Of a DNA stretch of 31,322 nucleotides, positions 7,555 to 13,679 are shown one piece after another. Location of the stretch: the NCBI GenBank assembly GCA_017477685.1, contig JAFUUT010000207.1, positions 1 through 31,322 on the forward strand, read 5' to 3'. The position numbers were made by a program, and so were the translations under genes. Each line of letters starts with the position of its first letter. Positions within the stretch are counted from its first letter, which is position 1. Under the pieces are notes generated by a model that saw only the letters and a list, made by a program, of their open reading frames with translations, did not search any database and was not told the DNA's origin. Source of the stretch: a bacterium. GTDB taxonomy: Bacteria > Cyanobacteriota > Vampirovibrionia > Gastranaerophilales > Gastranaerophilaceae.

Positions 7555-7893
7555 ATGAAAGATACAACTAAAAAAGACTTACATGTAAAAAACGGCGACA
7601 GAGTTGTTGTTATTGCAGGTAAAGACAAAGGAAAAATCGGCAACATCAAGAAAGTTGATCGTGTTTCCGGCAAAGTAACCGTAGAAGGTTTGAATATGGT
7701 TACTAAGGCTCAAAAACCGATGCCGCAAGCTCAAATTCAAGGCGGACTTATCAAAGTTGAGACTCCAATAGATTCTTCAAATGTAATGATAATGTGTCCT
7801 GCTTGTGAAAAAGCTACAAAACCGGCAATGAAAGTTGTTGACGGTAAAAAAGTTCGCGTTTGTAAAAAATGCGGTGAACAGCTAGATGCTTAA
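7555..7893 (+). CDS. rplX: 50S ribosomal protein L24
   Basis: Ribosomal protein L24 (112 aa), an assembly initiator of the 50S subunit. The KOW motif is visible as NGDRVVVIAGKDKGKIGNIK, followed by VEGLNMVTK. The C-terminus has paired cysteines (CPAC and CKKCG) as in many bacterial L24 proteins, a possible metal site. Ribosome binding site AAAAGGAAAG. The following spacer is 141 bp and carries repeat-like DNA. Confidence 0.97.
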   Translation: MKDTTKKDLHVKNGDRVVVIAGKDKGKIGNIKKVDRVSGKVTVEGLNMVTKAQKPMPQAQIQGGLIKVETPIDSSNVMIMCPACEKATKPAMKVVDGKKVRVCKKCGEQLDA

Positions 7894-8034
7894 TGTATAA
7901 AATACCCCCTTGCCCACAGTGTTTGGGGTGGGAGAGGGTAGAATTTCAAAACCTATGGTTTTAGAAATTCGGGTGAGGGAATTTCCTCATCGGTAAATTA
8001 TGACATTAATACCAATAGTAAAGGAAATGGAAAA
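7894..8034 (+). repeat. Repeat-like G-rich and hairpin spacer between rplX and rplE
   Basis: It starts with a C-run (CCCCC near 7905) and a G-rich stretch (TTTGGGGTGGGAGAGGG), then an imperfect 13-bp hairpin (7941-7953 with 957-970, one bulged A, TAT loop), then GGGTGAGGGAATTTCC. On the opposite strand AATTCCCTC recurs in the non-coding block near 16380, hinting at a common repeat family. The rplE ribosome binding site AATAGTAAAGGAAA closes it. Confidence 0.55.
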
Positions 8035-8592
8035 ATGACAAAAACAAAAGACTTAAAAACAAAATACGTTGAAGATGTAATTCCTGCTTTAAAGGAAAAA
8101 TTCGGATACAAAAATGCTCACCAAGTACCAAAAATGGTTAAAATCGTTTTAAATATGGGTGTTGGTGAAGCTTCTCACAACTCAAAAATTGCAGAAGCAA
8201 TTGAACATCAATTAACAAAAATTGCAGGCCAAAAAGCTGTAGTTACTAAAGCAAAAAAATCTATAGCATCTTATAAATTAAGAGAAGGTATGCCTGTTGG
8301 TGCAATGGCAACATTGCGTGGTGAAAGAATGTATGATTTTATGCAAAAATTAATTTGTGTAGTTCTTCCGAGAATTCGTGACTTCCGCGGTGTAAGTGCA
8401 AAGAGTTTCGACGGCAGAGGAAATTATACATTAGGTTTGAAAGAACAAGCGTTGTTCCCTGAAATTTCATACGAAGAAGTTGATTTAGTAAAAGGTATGA
8501 ACGTTTCAGTTATCACAACTGCAAAAACCGATGAAGAAGCAAGAGAATTATTAAAACTTCTCGGAATGCCATTCAAAGGTATGAATAAATAA
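8035..8592 (+). CDS. rplE: 50S ribosomal protein L5
   Basis: Ribosomal protein L5 (185 aa), which binds 5S rRNA in the central protuberance. Motifs: KMVKIVLNMGVGEASHN, GQKAVVTKAKKSIASYKLREG, RIRDFRGVS, and the C-terminal FPEISYEEVDLVKGMNVSV. Full length with a clear ribosome binding site. Followed by rpsN after 35 bp, as in Firmicutes; cyanobacteria usually go from rplE straight to rpsH. Confidence 0.98.
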   Translation: MTKTKDLKTKYVEDVIPALKEKFGYKNAHQVPKMVKIVLNMGVGEASHNSKIAEAIEHQLTKIAGQKAVVTKAKKSIASYKLREGMPVGAMATLRGERMYDFMQKLICVVLPRIRDFRGVSAKSFDGRGNYTLGLKEQALFPEISYEEVDLVKGMNVSVITTAKTDEEARELLKLLGMPFKGMNK

Positions 8593-8627
8593 GATAGTAA
8601 TATAAATAAATCATAAAGGAGAAATTC

Positions 8628-8834
8628 ATGGCTAAGAAAGCGATGATAGACAAAGAAGCAAAACGTGAAAAGTTAGTTGCTGCAGGAAAATATCCGGCAG
8701 TAAGACTTCACAACAGATGCAGTATGTGTGGCAGACCTCATGGTTTCCACAGAGACTTTGGTCTTTGCAGAATCTGTTTGAGAAAAATGGCTCACGAAGG
8801 TTTGCTTCCTGGCGTTACAAAAGCAAGCTGGTAG
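8628..8834 (+). CDS. rpsN: 30S ribosomal protein S14, zinc-binding type
   Basis: Small zinc-ribbon form of S14 (68 aa). The paired cysteines CSMC and CRIC surround GRPHGFHRDFG, and the tail ends LLPGVTKASW. The short, type-Z form is complete at this length. Ribosome binding site AAAGGAG. It is the last gene of the operon here: a strong terminator follows 31 bp later, whereas rpsH, rplF, rplR, rpsE and secY would normally come next. Confidence 0.97.
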   Translation: MAKKAMIDKEAKREKLVAAGKYPAVRLHNRCSMCGRPHGFHRDFGLCRICLRKMAHEGLLPGVTKASW

Positions 8835-8865
8835 TATAATTTTAAGTGCTAAAAGCGATTGATAT

Positions 8866-8898
8866 AAAAAGAGTATGGGTTAACTATGCTCTTTTTTA
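8866..8898 (+). terminator. Terminator ending the S10/spc gene cluster after rpsN
   Basis: An 11-bp stem (8866-8876 with 8886-8896, one G-T wobble) around a 9-nt loop, with A-run on the 5' side and a run of six T on the 3' side. Typical intrinsic terminator; the A-run also allows it to work on the other strand. Confidence 0.88.
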
Positions 8899-8967
8899 AT
8901 TTTTCCTATGCACAATTACGCTATGCAAAAATGCAACTATAAGTAATATATATTTACCCCTTCCCAT

Positions 8968-8995
8968 TTGAAAAAAAATATTTTCTTGATATGAT
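8968..8995 (+). promoter_or_regulatory. Candidate promoter giving a leaderless prfA mRNA
   Basis: TTGAAA (8968-8973) and TATGAT (8990-8995) are 16 bp apart. Transcription would start about 7 nt later, at or next to the prfA ATG at 9002. No Shine-Dalgarno sequence lies before that ATG, so both facts point to leaderless translation. Confidence 0.5.
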
Positions 8996-9001
8996 TGTAA
9001 T

Positions 9002-10084
9002 ATGAAAGATATGTTAGAACAGATACTTCAAATAGAAGCGAAATACAAAGAGTTGGGCGAAACTCTTTCTGATCCTGCTGTAATTCAGGATTATAATAAA
9101 TTTAGAGACCTGTCAAAACAAAGAAAGTCAATGGAAGAAACCGTTGAACTTTATTACGAATGGCAAAAAGCAACCAAAACGATTGAAGACGATAAAGAGC
9201 TTTTGCAAGGTGAAAAAGACGAAGAAATGCGTTCTATGTTAAAAGCTGATATCGAGGAGAACGAATCAAAATTGCCTGAGTACGAAGAACGTATGAAAAG
9301 GTTATTGCTGCCGCGTGATCCTATGGATGATAAAGATATTATGCTTGAAATTCGCGGCGGTGCCGGCGGTGATGAAGCTAATATTTTTGCGGGTGATCTT
9401 GCAAGAATGTATTTGAAGTTTGCAGACAAAAAAGGCTGGCAAACCCAAATTCTTTCCAAGACTGAATGTGAAGCAGGCGGTTATTCTGAAATAATTATTT
9501 CTATAAAAGGTGATTCTGTCTATTCTCAATTAAAGTATGAATCCGGTGTTCACAGAGTTCAGAGGGTTCCTGAAACAGAATCACAAGGTCGTGTTCACAC
9601 TTCAACTGCCACAGTGGCGGTTATGCCTGAGGTCGATGATGTTGAAATTGAAATCAGACCTGAAGATATTGAAATGTCTACCGCTCGTTCAGGCGGTGCA
9701 GGCGGTCAAAATGTTAACAAGGTTGAAACTGCCGCAAGACTTTTCCACAAACCGACGGGTATTATGATTTTCTGTACCGAAGAACGCTCGCAGCTTCAAA
9801 ATAAAGAGCGTGCAATGGAAATTTTACGTTCAAAACTTTATGATTTGGAAGTTCAAAAACAAATGCAAGAGGTTACAGACCTCAGACGTTCTCAAGTCGG
9901 TACCGGTGACAGGTCTGAGCGTATAAGAACATACAATTTCCCTCAAGGACGTTTAACTGACCATCGTATCGGTCACAACTTGAATGTTTGGACGGTGATT
10001 GACGGTGATTTGGATGAACTTATTGAACTTTTGATTGAGTATGACCAAAAATTAAAGCTGGAAAAACTTGCCCAACAAGGCTAG
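9002..10084 (+). CDS. prfA: Peptide chain release factor 1
   Basis: RF1 (360 aa), which reads UAA and UAG in the ribosomal A site and hydrolyses peptidyl-tRNA. The catalytic GGQ is in ARSGGAGGQNVNKVE; the decoding region has RVPETESQGRVHTS with the RF1-type PxT tripeptide, and the N-terminal coiled coil is intact. The start at 9002 has no ribosome binding site and lies right where the upstream promoter should start transcription; an in-frame ATG at 9011 is an alternative. Every stop codon seen in this window is one RF1 can read. The stop TAG runs directly into the G-run of the 53-bp tandem array. Confidence 0.97.
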   Translation: MKDMLEQILQIEAKYKELGETLSDPAVIQDYNKFRDLSKQRKSMEETVELYYEWQKATKTIEDDKELLQGEKDEEMRSMLKADIEENESKLPEYEERMKRLLLPRDPMDDKDIMLEIRGGAGGDEANIFAGDLARMYLKFADKKGWQTQILSKTECEAGGYSEIIISIKGDSVYSQLKYESGVHRVQRVPETESQGRVHTSTATVAVMPEVDDVEIEIRPEDIEMSTARSGGAGGQNVNKVETAARLFHKPTGIMIFCTEERSQLQNKERAMEILRSKLYDLEVQKQMQEVTDLRRSQVGTGDRSERIRTYNFPQGRLTDHRIGHNLNVWTVIDGDLDELIELLIEYDQKLKLEKLAQQG

Positions 10085-10369
10085 GGGGGGGTAAATGTTG
10101 CTACCAATGATTGCGCAAGACTTCCCTGCAATTGCGAGCGGGGGTAAATGTTGCTACCAATGGTTGCGCAAGACTTCCCTGCAATTGCGAGCGGGGGTAA
10201 ATGTGTGCCAACACAGGACGCGCAAGACTTTCCTGTAATTACGAGCGGGGGTAAATGTTGCTCCAATAATTGCGCCACTTTGCTCTGTAATTGCGAGCGG
10301 GGGTAAATGCATGTTGCCGCCGGTTGTGCAAGGCTTTCCTGTAATTGCATGCGAAAGTAAAGCAATCTG
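10085..10369. repeat. Tandem array of about five 53-bp units
   Basis: Units begin with GGGGGTAAATG at 10087, 10140, 10193, 10247 and 10299, with a decayed sixth at 10353 (spacings 53, 53, 54, 52, 54). Each unit has a conserved half (TGTAATTGCGAGC plus the G-run) and a more variable half. Units 1 and 2 are nearly identical; units 3 to 5 drift. CGCAA and TTGCG within a unit can pair. The unit length is not a multiple of three, so the open frame on the minus strand is not a real gene. The array touches the prfA stop on the left and the stop of the 67-aa gene on the right, filling the gap between two convergent genes. Confidence 0.9.
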
Positions 10370-10573
10370 CTAATTAATGGTTTCAATTATTTCCCTGCAG
10401 TTTTCTATTTCCTTAAAAGCAAATTCTACATCTTCTTTAAGAATACTTATTATTGTTCCCTCTTTTGCTTTTCCGTCGATTAAATCATATAAAACATCCA
10501 GCAAATATATTGATTTCAACAGTTTGCCTGAGATATTTTCACTTTTGTATGCGAGTTCTGTTTTATCTTCCAT
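10370..10573 (-). CDS. Small orphan protein, 67 aa, predicted helical
   Basis: I do not recognise this protein. It is short, acidic to neutral and predicted mostly helical, with no signal peptide, metal site or enzyme motif; the pattern of spaced hydrophobics (LLKSIYLLDVLYDLI, then FAFKEIENCREII) suggests a small helical bundle. Expression is well supported: ATG with AAGGAG at 5-nt spacing, and a near-consensus promoter (TTGACA, 17 bp, TATACT) on the minus strand. It is divergent from the ribbon-helix-helix gene and shares overlapping promoter DNA with it, which resembles plasmid, phage or toxin-antitoxin control modules. A toxin role is possible but not shown by the sequence. Confidence 0.7.
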   Translation of the reverse strand: MEDKTELAYKSENISGKLLKSIYLLDVLYDLIDGKAKEGTIISILKEDVEFAFKEIENCREIIETIN

Positions 10574-10590
10574 GACATCTCCTTAGTTCT

Positions 10591-10633
10591 ACTTAATTCT
10601 ACTTTATAGAATTAAGTATAATAAAGTAGAATT
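10591..10633. promoter_or_regulatory. Nested inverted repeats, probable operator
   Basis: Two overlapping inverted repeats: ACTTAATTCT (10591-10600) with AGAATTAAGT (10608-10617), and AATTCTACTTTA (10595-10606) with TAAAGTAGAATT (10622-10633). They cover the -10 region and start site of the minus-strand gene and end at the -35 of the plus-strand gene, which is where a repressor would act on both. Confidence 0.7.
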
Positions 10634-10643
10634 GAAATGTCAA
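10615..10643 (-). promoter_or_regulatory. Strong promoter of the 67-aa gene
   Basis: Read on the minus strand: TTGACA (10638-10643), 17-bp spacer, TATACT (10615-10620). This is the best sigma-70-type match I noticed in the window. It overlaps the inverted repeats and the first 20-bp direct repeat. Confidence 0.72.
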
Positions 10644-10660
10644 ATAATATGTAATAATAT
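10632..10660 (+). promoter_or_regulatory. Promoter of the RHH-ylxR-infB operon
   Basis: TTGAAA (10632-10637), 17-bp spacer, TAATAT (10655-10660). It overlaps the minus-strand promoter face to face, so the two cannot easily be used at once. A second possible -10, TATAAT at 10617-10622, has only a weak -35. Confidence 0.5.
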
Positions 10661-10679
10661 CAAATAAAATGTAATAAAA
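10640..10679 (+). repeat. Two tandem 20-bp direct repeats before the RHH gene
   Basis: 10640-10659 and 10660-10679 match at 17 of 20 positions (both follow TCAAATAAWATGTAATAAWA). They cover the -10 and transcription start of the plus-strand promoter and the -35 of the divergent one. Paired direct repeats are a usual arrangement for ribbon-helix-helix operators. Confidence 0.65.
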
Positions 10680-10697
10680 TGATAAAAAGGTATAACA

Positions 10698-10850
10698 ATG
10701 GCAGAAGAGAAAAAAAGGCTTACATTACTTGTTGATTATGATGTTTTTGAAAAGTTTAAAAAACTTGCTCAAGAACAAAATCGTACAGCGGGTAACTTGG
10801 GAACAAAACTTTTAAAGGATTATGTAAAAGAGAATTACAAAGATAAGTAA
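10698..10850 (+). CDS. Small ribbon-helix-helix (Arc/CopG-like) DNA-binding protein
   Basis: 50-aa protein with the plan of a ribbon-helix-helix repressor: a strand RLTLLVD (residues 7-13), helix one DVFEKFKKLAQEQ, a turn NRTAG, and helix two NLGTKLLKDYVKEN. Such proteins bind DNA as dimers through the strand and often repress their own promoter; many are antitoxins or plasmid and phage regulators. Start supported by AAAAGG at 7 nt. Its stop codon is separated from the ylxR start by one base, so it is the first gene of a ylxR-infB transcript, in the place usually held by nusA. The upstream direct and inverted repeats are the likely targets. Family assignment comes from pattern, not from a search. 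Confidence 0.72.
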   Translation: MAEEKKRLTLLVDYDVFEKFKKLAQEQNRTAGNLGTKLLKDYVKENYKDK

Positions 10851-10851
10851 C

Positions 10852-11100
10852 ATGACAGAACGACGTTGTGCCGGATGTTGGCAAATTAAAGACCGAAAAG
10901 ATTTAATAAAGATAACTAATGCGGCAGGAACCCCCGTCGTTAACCCGAATTCGACCACATTTGGCAGATCTGTATATCTTTGTTATAATAAATCTTGTAT
11001 AGATGCAGCTTTTAAAAAGAACAAAATAGAAAAGTTTTTAAAAACTTCTGTACCAAGCGAATTGAAAGGACAGTTATTAGATGAGTTACGAAACAGTTAG
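10852..11100 (+). CDS. ylxR: YlxR/RnpM family RNA-binding protein (DUF448)
   Basis: 82-aa member of the YlxR family, small basic proteins encoded between nusA and infB in most bacteria; the Bacillus homologue has been reported to modulate RNase P (RnpM). Family features: TERRCAGCWQIKDRKDLIKI near the start, then FGRSVYLCYNKSCIDAAFKKN. Conserved cysteines are present in the RRCAGC motif. The start lies one base after the RHH gene, and the last 20 bases overlap infB, so all three are translationally coupled. nusA itself is not next door. Confidence 0.93.
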   Translation: MTERRCAGCWQIKDRKDLIKITNAAGTPVVNPNSTTFGRSVYLCYNKSCIDAAFKKNKIEKFLKTSVPSELKGQLLDELRNS

Positions 11101-13582
11101 AATAAGTGAATTAGCAAAAGAGCTCGGACTTCCAAGCAAAGAAGTTGTTGAGAAGTTTGAGAAAATAGGGGTTACAAATAAAACTCATTCAAGTACTGTT
11201 ACTCAAGATCAAATAAAAAGGTTGAAAGAATTTATCGCTGATGGCGGTGTAAAGAAAACTGCCAAACCAAAAGCGTTTGTTGTAAAAAAAGCAAAGGTCG
11301 CAGAGCCTGAGCCTGAAAAAGAAGAAGTTCAAAAACCTGAAGAAAAGGAAGAAGTAAATCCGGAACCTAAAAAAACTATAGAAAAACCAAAAATAGAAAG
11401 ACCTGCTCCGTCAAGAATTGAAATTGTCAGACGTGCGCCGAAGAAGCCTCTTGTTTCTTCTGAAAAGGCTGATCGTCCTGAACGCTCAGAGCGTCCAAAA
11501 CGTCCTCAAAAAAATGACGATGGCAAAACTTTTGACAAGTCTAAAAAAACAGCAGACAATTCTCAAAAAGGTTTTGCGGGCAAAAAACCTATAGAACGCC
11601 GTATTATTCCTCAGGATATATATGAAAATAAAACAGGCGGTGCAGGTAAATTTGGCGGAAGTAAGAATTCCGGTAAGAAAAAGGATAAAGATTTTAATTC
11701 TAAAAAAGAAGAACAAGAAATGATTTCTTTGGAAAAGGCTGCTGCTCAGCACCATAAGAAAAAAGTTCAAAAGGCCGAAGAAGTCGAGGAAGTAAAACAA
11801 ATTGTTGTCACAAATGCAATGACAATTGCCGAGTTATCTGAAAAAATAAAGAAAACTCCTGCTGATATTGTAAAATTCCTAATGATGAACGGAACAATGG
11901 CAACAGTAAACCAATTAATAGATGTCGATATTATTAAAAAAGTTTGTGCAGAATATGGTTTGGAAGTTTTAGAAGAAGATTTGGAAGCATTCATGGAAGA
12001 AGAACTTGCAAAAGAAGAAGAACAAAAAGCTCTTTCAAATGTTGACAAAAAATTGCTCAAAAAACGCGCCCCTGTTATTAGTATTATGGGGCACGTTGAC
12101 CATGGTAAAACTACGTTACTCGATAGTATTCGTGCTTCAAAACATAAAATTGTTGCAACTGAGGTTGGTGGTATAACACAATCTATCGGTGCTTATACTG
12201 TTTATGTCGGTGATAAGAATGACAAAAAAATCGTATTCTTAGATACTCCGGGTCACGAGGCTTTCACGGAGATGAGAGCTCGCGGTGCGCAGGCTACAGA
12301 TATTGCAATTTTGGTTGTTGCGGCTGATGACGGTATAATGCCTCAAACTATTGAAGCAATCAACCACGCTAAAGCTGCTGAAATTCCTATTATTGTTGCG
12401 GTCAACAAAATCGATAAACCGGGAGCAAATCCTGACAGAGTTTTGCAGCAATTGACAGAACACGGTTTGGTTCCGGAAGATTGGGGCGGAGATACGATCG
12501 TAGTCAAGGTTTCTGCTTTGCAAGGAACAGGTATTGATGAACTTTTGGAATACATTTTGCTTGTTGCTGATGTTCAAGATTTGAAAGCCAACCCGAAAGC
12601 CGAAGCGACAGGTGTTGTTATTGAAGCTAATCTTGATAAAGGTAAAGGACCTGTTGCAACATTGTTGGTACAAAATGGTACACTTCGTGCAGGTAATTGT
12701 ATTGTTGTCGGTACTGCTTGCGGCAGAGTTCGTGCGTTGTTATCCGACAGCGGGGAAAGAATTCAAAAGGCAGAGCCATCAACTCCTGTTGAGATTTTAG
12801 GTTTGTCTGAAGTTCCTCAAGCAGGTGATAATTTCAAAGTTGTTAAAAATGAAAAAGAAATGAAAGCAATTACCGCAGAACGTCAAGAAAAAGCAAGGGA
12901 TAAGCGATTAGAAGCTATGCTTCCTGCACATATCAGACGTGAAGCTGTTGCCGGAGATGATAATATTCCTCAGTTGAATTTAATTATCAAAGCTAATACA
13001 AACGGTTCTGCTGAGGCTGTTGCTCAAGCTATTGCACAGGTTGAATCAAAAGAAATCGCAACAAAGATTATTCACGTTGGTGTCGGTGATATTTCAGAGG
13101 CCGATGTTATGCTTGCAGCTGCATCCGGTGCTTTGATTTTAGGATTTACGGTAAAAGAAGATGCGAAAGCTCTTGCGGCTGCGGAAAAAGAAGGCGTTAC
13201 AATCCGTAAGTATGATATTATTTATCAATTGCTTGAAGACATCGAAAAAACATTATTATCACTTCTTCAACCTGAAATTAAACAGGTTGAACTCGGAAAA
13301 GCTGAGGTTAGACAAGTATTTAATATTGGTAAAACAGGTAAAATTGCCGGATGTTATGTTCTTGAAGGTAAAATTGCCCGTTATAAGGATGCTGTTATAC
13401 TTCGTGATGGCGTTGAAATCTTTAAAGGCCCTATCGAGCAGCTTAAACGCTTTAAAGATGATGTTAAAGAAGTCGCACAAGGTTTTGAATGCGGTATATC
13501 ATTTGGTAAGTTTAATGATTTGCAAGAGGGCGATATTATTCAAGTTTCAACCACCGAAGAAATTGAAAGAACCAGCTTGTAA
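11081..13582 (+). CDS. infB: Translation initiation factor IF-2
   Basis: IF-2 (833 aa), the GTPase that brings fMet-tRNA to the 30S subunit and promotes subunit joining. Domains in order: N-terminal IF2N module (residues 1-52), a long Lys/Glu/Pro-rich linker (55-230), a second IF2N module (about 240-300), the G domain with GHVDHGKT (337-344), DTPGHEAF, NKID and the SAL motif, then the domain II barrel, domain III and the C-terminal fMet-tRNA-binding barrel. Full length. The ATG overlaps the end of ylxR by 20 bases. Last gene of its operon; a 97-bp gap with a long inverted repeat follows. Confidence 0.98.
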   Translation: MSYETVRISELAKELGLPSKEVVEKFEKIGVTNKTHSSTVTQDQIKRLKEFIADGGVKKTAKPKAFVVKKAKVAEPEPEKEEVQKPEEKEEVNPEPKKTIEKPKIERPAPSRIEIVRRAPKKPLVSSEKADRPERSERPKRPQKNDDGKTFDKSKKTADNSQKGFAGKKPIERRIIPQDIYENKTGGAGKFGGSKNSGKKKDKDFNSKKEEQEMISLEKAAAQHHKKKVQKAEEVEEVKQIVVTNAMTIAELSEKIKKTPADIVKFLMMNGTMATVNQLIDVDIIKKVCAEYGLEVLEEDLEAFMEEELAKEEEQKALSNVDKKLLKKRAPVISIMGHVDHGKTTLLDSIRASKHKIVATEVGGITQSIGAYTVYVGDKNDKKIVFLDTPGHEAFTEMRARGAQATDIAILVVAADDGIMPQTIEAINHAKAAEIPIIVAVNKIDKPGANPDRVLQQLTEHGLVPEDWGGDTIVVKVSALQGTGIDELLEYILLVADVQDLKANPKAEATGVVIEANLDKGKGPVATLLVQNGTLRAGNCIVVGTACGRVRALLSDSGERIQKAEPSTPVEILGLSEVPQAGDNFKVVKNEKEMKAITAERQEKARDKRLEAMLPAHIRREAVAGDDNIPQLNLIIKANTNGSAEAVAQAIAQVESKEIATKIIHVGVGDISEADVMLAAASGALILGFTVKEDAKALAAAEKEGVTIRKYDIIYQLLEDIEKTLLSLLQPEIKQVELGKAEVRQVFNIGKTGKIAGCYVLEGKIARYKDAVILRDGVEIFKGPIEQLKRFKDDVKEVAQGFECGISFGKFNDLQEGDIIQVSTTEEIERTSL

Positions 13583-13615
13583 TATTTCTTAATAATTCAT
13601 AATATGTGAGCAATT

Positions 13616-13669
13616 TTTCTAAAATAAAATCCTTTATAAATATAAGGGTTAGGTTATTTATTTTAGAAA
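13616..13669 (+). promoter_or_regulatory. 13-bp perfect inverted repeat in the leader of the 13680 gene
   Basis: TTTCTAAAATAAA (13616-13628) pairs perfectly with TTTATTTTAGAAA (13657-13669); between them CCTTTAT/ATAAGGG (one G-U) forms an inner 7-bp hairpin. The Shine-Dalgarno sequence GAAAGG of the next gene starts inside the right arm, so the folded RNA would partly hide it. It could also act as the infB terminator, though no T-run follows. Confidence 0.65.
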
Positions 13670-13679
13670 GGTTATTATT

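Noticed and set aside
10085..10369. CRISPR array
   Set aside because: Whole units are similar, with no short constant repeats separated by unrelated spacers of even length, and no cas genes nearby.
10081..10386. 101-aa open frame on the minus strand over the tandem array
   Set aside because: The 53-bp unit is not a multiple of three, so the protein repeats only by frame cycling; no ribosome binding site; explained by the DNA repeat.
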